Below, piece after piece: positions 1-10,200 of a DNA stretch of 64,000 bases. Source of the DNA: Phoronis australis (taxonomy: Eukaryota; Phoronida; Phoronidae). Positions within the stretch are counted from its first letter, which is position 1. Every line of letters starts with the position of its first letter. The position numbers and the translations under genes are program-made. The notes under the pieces are model-generated. The model saw only the letters and a program-made list of their open reading frames with translations, did no database searches and was not told the DNA's origin. The stretch spans positions 246,804 through 310,803 of the forward strand of contig NMRA01000483.1 in NCBI GenBank assembly GCA_002633005.1. The letters run 5' to 3'.

Positions 1-1188
1 TATGTGCCATTGTGCACTACAATTGCGTTCGTACTGTATATTCGTCGTTGTTCGTGTGCTTGATCCAAAATTCCTTATGCACGATTGATAGGTTTATGTG
101 CATGATTCAGTGATCCGTGCTTATAAAGTTAAGTGCTCATGCGCATGATTGCATGACACCTCTGCTACTTCTGTTCCAAAATAACGTAGTCAACACTAAA
201 CATCCTAACTCAGCCGACTACAATACATTTAAGTGCGCTGTAAAATGTTGTTGGGTTTCAAGTCCAACCAAAAATGGACAAGCGCTCCGCAGTATGACTG
301 GGGTCTGGGAATCTGAACTTCAGGAGCCACAAGCAGACAGTGATGAAGTACCGAAATTTGTGCTTGGATTTTGGTTATCACCAAAAGTGGTTGCCAATCA
401 TGTATCACCAAAAGTGGTTGCCAATTATAAAAACATTTAATTTAGAGTCAGTAATTTTCCGAAACAAAGACGCCACGGCTGATTTCCTGTAGTTGAGTAG
501 TTTTATAGTCAATAAAGGCACGAATTAAAGACCCTACACCAAGATGAGCAAACAATACACATGCCGCTCCAGCGGCCTTGCATGATGCAGACATGTTATT
601 TTGAAGGCTGTGAATGGTTTTTCTCTTGTCGGGTCCTGCCAGTAATTACCAACGACATCAATACATGTAGCCATAGTGTATGTAGTTGAAACATGGATGA
701 CATTTCAAGTTTACTGTACCTTTACTTCGGAGTCATGTTCAGCAGTATCGGCATGTGCTGAACAATACATCGAACCTAGTTTAGGAGTATTGGGGCATCC
801 AATGCTGATACTGCCTAACTCCTCTGAGTCGACATAAGCACTTTCTCGCACATTACAAACATTTCGCCTTGCCTTCATGTGGCCATCGACAACCAGCATC
901 TTGGAGCAACCTGGAACGACAAGAACTGCAATTAAAACATATATCGAACCTGGTGTTTGGGATACTCATTATGTAACTCGTCTTACTTTATAATAACAAG
1001 CAAAAGAAGTAGTTAGTGTTTTAAAAAATTGGTTACTATAAGTACTAACTGGTCAGTGGTGGCGGTCATTTAGAGTCCGTGTTCATCTAAATAGGCATTA
1101 TTGTTTTGTGAAGTATTCTATTTCAACTTAACCTAAAAGTTTACCCTCGTGTGTGCAGTTGTCCTTATGAGATGGACCCGACCACTTT
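1..1188. other. intergenic, no gene seen
   Basis: I see no coding region with splice sites or a recognisable domain. Short open frames exist but show no family resemblance. A 19-base repeat (caccaaaagtggttgccaa) occurs twice near 380-425. Confidence 0.4.
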
Positions 1189-2608
1189 TTCACAAAATGT
1201 GATCTGATGTCATTTATGAAATGTTCCAATGTCACATCGAGAGTGTCAGAGACCAATCTCAGTGGCATTTCAGTCAGTTTGTCCATGCTGTGCAGCCAGT
1301 ACAGCAATTTCCATTTATACCTGAAAAAGCAATTGGGCAAAGCGAAACAATAAGAGGACTTTGAAGGATGATACCCTAATTATCTAGGCGCTTGCATCGA
1401 AACTGCAATTATACGATTGACATTATGTGACAACTGAGTTATAAAAAATTACTAAGGAATTTTATACTGTTGTAGTAATCGAGGTTTTGTTAAGAAATTT
1501 AGCTAATCATGAACTCGTGCTGAAACATTCATAACAAATAAGAAGCCCATGATCGGGTTTAGGCAATTGTCTTTGTCAATCTTAGTGAGATCCACAGTTT
1601 GTATAGAACTGATTCTTCATTTTTCAGTGGTAGCTATAAAACTTTTTTCTACGCATCATTTATGCACAATTACACACGTGTTTTGAGACAATTCCAATAT
1701 TGTCTGTGGTCGAGAGAGCCATAACGACAGTTTTTTGATGATTTTTCTTACAGGGAAGAGCAGCGATTTTAAACAACTGAGTAATCTTTTAACTCATGTC
1801 TGAGTTAAAACTTTTTCAATGAATAGCTAAGAAGTTATTTCATGAAACACGAAAGGACTTCACGAAGGTTAATTATTGCATGTACAGTACCTTAACTNTT
1901 CACAAAATGTGATCTGATGTCACTCATGAAATGTTCCAATGTCACATCGAGAGTGTCAGAGACCAATCTCAGTGACATTTCAGTCAGTTTGTCCATGCTG
2001 TGCAGCCAGTACAGCAATTTCCATTTATACCTGAAAAAGCAATTGGGCAAAGAGAAACAATAAGAGGACTTTGAAGGATGATACCCTAATTATCTAGGCG
2101 CTTGCATCGAAACTGCAATTATACGATCGACATTATGTGACAACTGAGTTATAAAAAATTACCAAGGAATTTTATACTGTTGTAGTAATCGAGATTTTGT
2201 TAAGAAATTTAGCTAATCATAAACTCGTGCTGAAACATTCATAACAAATAAGGAGCCCATGATCGGGTTTAGGCAATTGTCTTTGTCAACCTTAGTGAGA
2301 TCCACAGATTGTACAGAACTGATTCTTCATTTTTCAGTGGTAGCTATAAAACTTTTTTCTACGCATCATTTATGCACAAGTACACACGTGTTTTGAGACA
2401 ATTCCAATATTGTCTGTGGTCGAGAGAGCCATAACGACAGTTTTTTGATGATTTTTCTTACAAGGAAGAGCAGCGATTTTAAACAACTGAGTAATCTTTT
2501 AACTCATGTCTGAGTTAAAACTTTTTCAAAGAATAGGTAAGAAGTTATTTCATGAAACACGAAAGGACTTCACGAAGGTTAATTATTGCATGTACAGTAC
2601 CTTAACTG
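1189..2608. repeat. tandem near-identical 710-bp duplication around a single N (probable assembly artefact)
   Basis: Bases 1189-1897 recur almost exactly at 1899-2608, with one N at 1898. I count about 16 substitutions in about 709 bases. A one-base gap between two near-identical contig ends is the usual signature of two haplotypes that overlapped but were not merged. The differences then measure heterozygosity rather than an old duplication. No gene is recognised inside. Confidence 0.75.
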
Positions 2609-4295
2609 AAGCCAACCCATTTTTACGTACCAAGTGTCAGCTAATTTTCTCCTGTCCATTTGCACATGTGGAATTACCAAGGTCTCTACTTCTAGCAGCA
2701 TTCACTTCATTGTAAAAAGCGGCATACGCTTCAAAGCTGGTGTACTTCCGACGCCTGTAGTGAAAATCATTGTTATGGTTTCTTTCTTCGCAAAAACCAA
2801 GTTGACTCAATTAACTATAACATTGGAAACAAACTTTTTGGTATAGTTCCCATCGAATAATTAGTTATTCCTCACATTTGCAACACTTGACATATTTATG
2901 TTTTGAATTATCACACGGGCTTTATTATTGATAAGAGGCATTGGAAGAAACAAACACCCAGCTTTCCGTGCACCCCATGGATTTATTACGACGCTGTTAA
3001 TTGTGGTGTTCATTCAAGAGTGCACCAGTGCGACATTGGCGCAGTAAATTAAGCGAAGGTCGCGTGAATTCTTACCACTCGGGGCCGGCAGGGACAACCC
3101 TGAACCACGTTTTCATTTGGGTGCGCGAAAGTCCCATTTAAAATAAGTGTTTTTGGAATCTCTGACTTAGTTTGAATTATAACATAGCACTGCATACACA
3201 CAGAATTTGAAAGATGAGCGAGTAGACATCTATAATGCTTTTCAAAACGTCTGATTAATACTTTACACGTGTCAAAGCATGTTTGGTCAATGTGACCCAT
3301 AACAGCTGACGGATTTTATGGAAATGATGTCCGAACCTGTAAATTGGTTTTACCTCATTATTCGTGAAATGTATACATGTACAGTCAGTGGTCAGACAAT
3401 TCATTACCATGTTTATTTGCATTTTATGAGACACGTAGTGCCACTGTAAGTGGACATGTGTATTCATGCTCAACTTCATTTCCTGCCCGAGCCCTTTTAT
3501 CTTTCTGTTGACAATTTTACGTGTTTTTCTTGTCATTTCGTATTTCAACTTCTTTTAAACTTCCTTATTTTTGATTGGTCTATTGTTTTGCCTTTGTACT
3601 TATTTATAGTGATTGCTGACCACTACTAAGCATTACAGGTTATACAAATGGCAGTTGACTCGACATCTGTTCTTGGGCAACAACAACACCCTCTCAATCA
3701 CTGAAAACTGACAATGAGACAGGACAGGACTCACAGGCATCCTGAGCATCCATAGACACAAGATATCAACAAACACTTCATACTCAAGGGAAATGACAAA
3801 TTACAATAAAAGATCACTGTACACACAAGTCAATGTTCAGGATCTGACTATGAAGTCATAATTATTTTATTTTGATTGGCACCAATAGATGTCATTTCAT
3901 GAAAAAACGCTGTTTTTTCTACAGATGCCCGATTGGAAATATTAATTGGGGAGACATGAAAAGTGACAAACTGCATGTTTCACACATGATGAATGCAGCA
4001 TCAAAATGGGATTCAGAACATATTAATATCAAGCGGCAAAGCCTTAGGATTTGTATTCTAAGCAATAAGCCAAACTTGCAGTCTCCCGTTTCCATACGTT
4101 GCATTTTTCATAACCTGCATTTCGTTTGCGTGGAACATTTGATCAATTACAGATACATTTTCACCAAACCTACTTCCACCTCATTTTAATGGTCTCGATT
4201 CACAGATTGGATGTGTCCAGTAGTTTTTAGCACTCAGCAACAAGACAGATAAAGGTTTGGGATTGAAAAACGGAAAAAATTTAAAATTATTTCTG
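2609..4295. other. intergenic, no gene seen
   Basis: AT-rich sequence with short open frames on both strands but no domain, splice pattern or repeat that I can support. Confidence 0.4.
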
Positions 4296-4742
4296 CATAC
4301 ATGTCAGAATCTTTATTTGTATCCAACTAATCCCAATCTATCTCAACTTATCCTGCCAACGCCATGCCATCTGTTGCCCTTCAACGTAGTTTAGTTGAAA
4401 TTGGTTGTACCAACTAATCCCTAGTCGTATCCAACTAATCCCAGTCTATCTCAACTTATCCTGCCAACGCCATGCCCTCTGTTGCCCTTCAACGTAGTTT
4501 AGTTGAAATTGGTTGTACCAACTAATCCCTAGTCGTATCCAACTAATCCCAATCTATCTCACCTTATCCTGCCAACGCCATGCCCTCTGTTGCCCTTCAA
4601 CGTAGTTTAGTTGAAATTGGTTGTACCAACTAATCCCAAGTTATCTCCTGCCCGATTACCAGCACGCCCTCTGTCGTCCTTCAACATAGTTAAGATTAGT
4701 TGTACCATGGTGCCATCTGTTGAGCGTTGTTTGCCACACTAC
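4296..4742 (+). repeat. left inverted arm of a candidate 9-kb element; contains 108-bp tandem repeats
   Basis: This stretch is the reverse complement of 13073-13303. The shared outer end reads catacatgtcagaatcttta and the shared inner end reads tttgccacactac. The left arm is longer because it holds three copies of a 108-bp unit, starting at 4321, 4429 and 4537, where the right arm has one. A short motif around ccaactaatccc recurs in each unit, as subterminal transposase-binding repeats often do. The arms point inward towards the DUF3987-like gene. Confidence 0.65.
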
Positions 4743-4830
4743 ACCCTCTTATTTCCACCATCACCTCAAATGGCCTATTCAACTAATTCAACTAATTCAA
4801 CCAATTGTAGCGCCATCTGAAGTATTACTA

Positions 4831-5255
4831 GCATTGCAATTGTGCTGAGATATGTTGTCAAACGTTAACGGCTATCGTGTTGCCATCTGTTGTCAGAAGT
4901 TTACTTGAATCTACTCCAATTTATCCTCATCGTAGAGCAATCTTGGTGCTTTGTGTACTTAAATTTTTCATAAATAAACGTTTTTGCAAAGATGGAAAAG
5001 CATAACAAAGACTTGATTCGGCATTGACACAAATATTTTTTTGTATTCTTATATTTATCTAAACTAAACGTTTGTACATAGCATTGCAATTGTGCTGATA
5101 TATGTTGTCAAACGTTAACGGCTATTGTGTTGCCATCTGTTGTCAGAAGTTTACTTGAATCTACTCCAACTTATCCTCATCGTAGAGCAATCTTAGTGCT
5201 TTGTGTACTTAAATTTTTCATAAATAATCGTTTTTGCAAAGATGAAAAAACAACC
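4831..5255 (+). repeat. 250-bp tandem duplication
   Basis: Bases 4831-5080 recur from 5081 to about 5255 with few changes; both copies start gcattgcaattgtgctga and both carry ttgccatctgttgtcagaag. It lies just inside the left inverted arm and may belong to the same element. Confidence 0.7.
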
Positions 5256-5263
5256 AAAGTCAA

Positions 5264-5680
5264 CAGATAGGCCAAGTATAACTAACCCGCAAAGTATAAC
5301 CCAGGAAGAGTTTTGTATAATTAACCCGCTAAGTATATCCCAAGAAAAGTTTTTTGTTATGGCAATTAAAGTCAACAGATAGGCCAAGTATAATTAACCC
5401 GCCAAGTATAACCCAAAAAGAGTTTTTTGTTAAGGCAATTTTTTATTTGATATAGCTGAATAAGTTAGAAACACATCATTTAAAATACATATCAAAATGC
5501 TTTCTTACACATCGCTTACCCGTTCTATAATGAATGCCACAATAGAAATTACCAAAACAAATCAAAATAACGTGATCGTTCACAACATAAGTGTATGGCA
5601 ATCTCGCTTACCCGTTATTTAGTGCGTGATCATTCACAACATAAGTGTCTGGCAATCTCGCTTACCCGTTATTTAGTGAA
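5264..5680 (+). repeat. short tandem repeats inside the left arm region
   Basis: Two small arrays. From 5264 to about 5435 a unit with aacccgcaaagtataaccca recurs about three times with variation. From about 5573 to 5680 a 54-bp unit carrying cgcttacccgttatttagtg is present twice. No coding content is seen. Confidence 0.6.
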
Positions 5681-5699
5681 TGTACACAGAATATCAAAA

Positions 5700-6906
5700 A
5701 CTGTCAAAAGAATTCAAAATACTATAATAAATGTACTAAACGTTTTCACATTAAGTGATGATAAAATCTAACAAAAATTAGGAAAAACCAACAATTTCGA
5801 GTAACATCTCTGCATATCATTCATTTACTACAAAGTGCATGAGAAAGCATTCATCGCATTTTTATTGTCTATCAAATAAACAACAGTTTGAATGAACAAA
5901 TTAAATAAACCACTAGCGGCAAAGCCTCTCCCCAAAAACGAAACCAGTTTCAATGCTACATATCACCCAGTTACTGCGACATATACAAAAACCAATTCTG
6001 TATTAGCATATCGATAGTAATAAGCATTGTGAATTAAAATGGTTTAACCAAAAATCAACTTAAACACTTCTAATAACTGAATATGAAGCTAGAGCTGAAA
6101 ATATACATGCCATCAAACGGTAATCTAAGCATTAAATTAAAGAATCTTGCAACACCTCGCAGGTCGTGATCGTAATACCAGATAAATGGGGCGATGACTT
6201 AAACATAAATATCACTAGTATAATGTCACTAAATGAGGAAACAATATGGCTGACAAATGAATTGAACTTGTTCAAATTTTACATAAAACACGTCTACCAA
6301 AAGTGAATTAATTCATGACGCCTNCATGTAAATATAAAAATAAACGAAATCTGTGCTTCCAAAGCAACCGAGATCAAAGTTTGTGACAGCAGAAATGGAT
6401 TTTAACTTAGGGTACTTCTGAATGCTGTTTTAAGCAATATGCTAGCGCTTCCTTGTCTCTGAAAAATGTTTAAACATAACTCAAAGTGGTTTCACCTGTT
6501 CTTGTGATTGTAGTAAATCGTTAATGAAATGAAATTATATAATGATTTTATGAAGTAACATTTTTATTTGAATGAGAAAAGAAGGTATCAAAAAAACTAG
6601 ATGTTTTTCTAGATTTCCTTGCACCAGAACCGTGATACCGGGAGATGGGTTTGTGCTCAAAACGCTATATTTTAGGAACTCGGGGTGTTTAACTTAAAAC
6701 CTGTCTGAGGGTCGTTGTTGTGTTGTGTTGGTATTAGTGGCTTTGGTATATAGAATGTCCAAAATGAAAAACACTGCTTTCGGAAAGGGACTTTTTAATC
6801 GTAAATGAAAATTGTCTTCATATTTTGAGGAGTATCTAGTAAGTAAAACTAGGTTTAGATGTTGTCAATACTGGCAGCACTGAATGTGCATATAGCAGGC
6901 GAATCC
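5700..6906. other. AT-rich stretch without a recognised gene
   Basis: This lies between the repeat-rich left arm and the first exon of the ATPase gene. A single N at 6324 marks another contig join, here without a visible flanking duplication. I see no transposase, polymerase or integrase motif. Confidence 0.4.
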
Positions 6907-7277
6907 CCATAACCAATCTTGTGCCGGTACAGAATTCTAAAATGTTTGGCATTAATGAAGCTCGTGGCTATTGGCTGACCGTTCGTGGAGATTTGGATAT
7001 AGAAGGGTACACGTGCCCGTGTCCCCTTTATACATGGTTTGAAATCAGCTGACCTTGCCGTCATCATCATGTCTTCGATTGCTAAATGCGANCCATAACC
7101 AATCTTGTGCCGGTACAGAATTCTAAAATGTTTGGCGTTAATGAAGCTCGTGGCTATTGGCTGACCGTTCGTGGAGATTTGGATATAAAAGGGTACACGT
7201 GCCCGTGTCCCCTTTATACATGGTTTGAAATCAGCTGACCTTGCCGTCATCATCATGTCTTCGATTGCTAAATGCGA
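6907..7277. repeat. 185-bp near-identical duplication around a single N at the gene start (probable assembly artefact)
   Basis: Bases 6907-7091 recur at 7093-7277 with two substitutions, separated by one N at 7092. The copy duplicates the presumed start codon of the ATPase gene (ATG at 7069 and 7255). Only the second copy runs on into the open exon. Confidence 0.75.
7210..7220 (+). promoter_or_regulatory. possible TATA-like element
   Basis: The string cctttataca lies about 40 bases before the chosen ATG at 7255. It fits a TATA box with a very short leader, but there is no direct support for a transcription start. Confidence 0.2.
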
Positions 7278-10200
7278 TTTTGAGACGAGAATGAAGCAGT
7301 GTTTCGACCAATCCGAATCTGTTCATATGAGTGCTTTGCTCTCTGACGAATTGGCTGCGGTTATAACCAACGCTGCTGAGAGCAATAGCGTTTGTCCACA
7401 GTTAGTTCTACCAGCTTTTCTGGCGGCCGTTGCGCACTTCACCAAGCAATCCAGCGTGTTCATGTGGAAGAAATTTGAGCAACCTTTAATAGTCTTCTCT
7501 ATGCTGGCCGGTCAGACGGGATCCAACAAGTCAGCGGCACTGTCCGTAAGTATTTGAAACTTCATTTCCATAGTGTATCCTTTTTGAAATGCTTTTTAAT
7601 CGTTGAGAACTTGTTGTTTTTCCATGACAATACAAATTGCCCAAGCTACAATTTAAGTTTTAAGCAAGACATGATTTTCCCTACAAGTTTGGCTTGATTA
7701 CGGTTAGCAACAATGCTTAGGCGAGTTCGTTATTCTCAAAACGTGTATAGAAATGTGTATTGAAAACGGTGAGATAGCCCACACATAGACTTTCAAAAAG
7801 GTATAAGAAAAATGTCAGTTCGGTGCTGCTTTTTTGAGTGAGACTAAAATAAGTGTATTACTTGGGATCGATTTTGTACGATAATGTAACAGGCCATTAT
7901 TAGACTGGTTTGTTGGGAATCGCTTAGCCGCATTAAGTGCAGACAGAGGATGCTGATTCGAATTACGGTAGCCAGCACAAGAAGCCGTGCTGTGGCTGCA
8001 CATCCACTGTTTGAATGCCGTTTATATTTTGGCGAAGTATGTTTTTGAAGTTTAGCCATTTGTGCGGTTAGACTTAACTTTGCCTATTAGGTCCGTTGTT
8101 GAGTATCAAATGAGAACCGGAACCCTACACTTATTGGTCGGGTTTGAGTATTTTCGTTTTCCCGAATTGTTTTTGTCAAACTGGTGAGGCTGTTTGTGTA
8201 CTTTTTTCTTACATGCGAGAAACACCCTTTACTCTCAAATTGAGATTAAATATGTATGATTTCGTGCAGAAAGGTGTGATACTGAATTACCCAAGATTAT
8301 GCAAAAACGTATTTTCAGGAAAATACATTCTTCATCAAAAAAATTAGAGGAACGGAAATTTTTATTAGTGATCACTGTATCACTTTGTTTTATTTTTCAT
8401 CTCTTTGACTGTGTTGCAATACGTGTACAATTGTTTCTTTTTATTTTTTTCATGTTTCTCATGTATTTAAAGTGACTTATAAACTCCATGGTGGGCTTTT
8501 TTGTTATTTTTCGCTTTATTCCATGTGTACGAATAGTAAATGTGACTGTAGTAAACTATTTACCTACTTACGTTATGTAAAAAGGTAAATGAAGACTAAA
8601 TATAGGTCTCTTCAACGGAAAGAAAGTGGGGCGTTGGAGGTACAAGTTGGGATTTTTCCCCAGTATTAGCTGAGTAGTTTCAAGATGTCTCTTAGTTTTT
8701 GAATAGATTTTCCTTTGAATTGTCAGTACAGTGGCCGTACGCCTACCTGCACTTCACGCACTGTGAGATGTATGTTTTACCTGTCCTGTAACCAGTACGT
8801 TAGGTTTTTCCAAGTAAGAATCAACTCAAATTATTCTTGAATGTGCGTCATTTGCCTGTATGGAAAAAGTGTAAATAAAGTGCCTGTCGATAAATTATTA
8901 ATTAATTTTCCCCCTCAGGTTATTCGTAGTGCTGTGAGGGAAGTTGAGACAGCTGCAGGGATACCATTGAAAGATTCGCGCGTAAATAATTGTGAGTAAA
9001 GGTTGTAAATATTATAACCACGTTATCAGTAAAATGTGATTGAAAGAAGGTCCAAACATTACCCTCCATCTTATTGACGATCTTTACAGATATGCAAGTA
9101 TGAGCAAAATACTGGAATGCATTGAGTGTAGAACACTGCCAATGGGTACATTTTGATAAGTTGATGCTAAATCTTAAATGAAGTACTGAACTGGTTCGGT
9201 GGAATTCAATTTTCTCATTAGGGTTGAGAAAAAAATAGTATTTGCTTGAGTATCTTGTTTCATGCGGGTATCCAGCCCCCCATTTGGCGAAGTGGGATAA
9301 ATGGTTCGCCTCAGAGAAACAAAAAGTCCGAAAAAGTAAAAAACGAGGCAAAGGATCATCTAAAGAGGCAGGAACAACCAAAATTCGGCGAATGCACAAT
9401 TCATAGCTTTAAGAGTACCCCGTTTTTTCTCAACAGTTCGAACCTCCCATTTTTTAGCTTCGGTGCGCGCATGTGTTGATATCTTTTTATAAACCTTATT
9501 CACGCAGTCCCCGTTTTAGTAGTAAGCCTCTTATCTTTGATTTTAAAAACAATGTATTTGCGACACGAATATAAGAAGGCACGCGAAACAATCACGCTGT
9601 GCGTTCTATTTCAGGACAAAATGCATTGTTTTAAACCTAAGAAGACGATCATTTTTGAAATGGCTGCTGCATGAATACGTTGTATATGCATTGTTTTCTT
9701 GACATGGTTTTATTTGACATGCTAGCACGAGTAGAGCCTTCTTGCATTTTGTTCGGGCGCGCACCCGGGGGGGGGTTCGGGGGCTCGAATGAAGCCCCCC
9801 ACTTGGCGAAGTGGGCAAAAAGGTTCGCCTCTGAGAAACAAAAACACCGAGAAAATGAGACCAAAGTCCACTAAACAAGCACAAACACGCAATTCACAGT
9901 GGTGGCCGAGCTTTTTGTTTTGGTCAGCCCGATTTCTTATTGTTACCAAAAGGTACACAACGTCAGGAATTCGAGCACCCCATTTTGAAGGCTGGGTGCG
10001 CACATATTGTTTGAGTTAACTTGTTGACACTGGAATTACATGTTTTGGTGTTTGTTGAGAGTCATTGAGATAGTCCTTTTAATTCATCGGTGTTTAAACT
10101 TAGTAATAATCTTTAATAGCAATAGTTTAATTTCTATATGAAGGCTTGTGTTCACCTATACATGAAACTTTTAACGGATATTTATAAAATACAGCCTAAA

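Noticed and set aside
4611-4820. Similar open frames at 4611-4820 (+) and 12983-13204 (-), both starting MKLVVPTNPKLSPARLP
   Set aside because: They agree because the DNA of the two inverted arms is nearly identical. The second one also runs through an N gap. There is no evidence of translation.
6855-7256. 133-codon minus-strand frame opposite the start of the ATPase gene
   Set aside because: Its length comes from the duplicated segment around the N at 7092. Without that duplication it is about 70 codons and has no family resemblance.
9606-10019. Several overlapping 67-93 codon frames on both strands
   Set aside because: They lie in a GC-rich MITE copy inside an intron, where stop codons are rare by composition.
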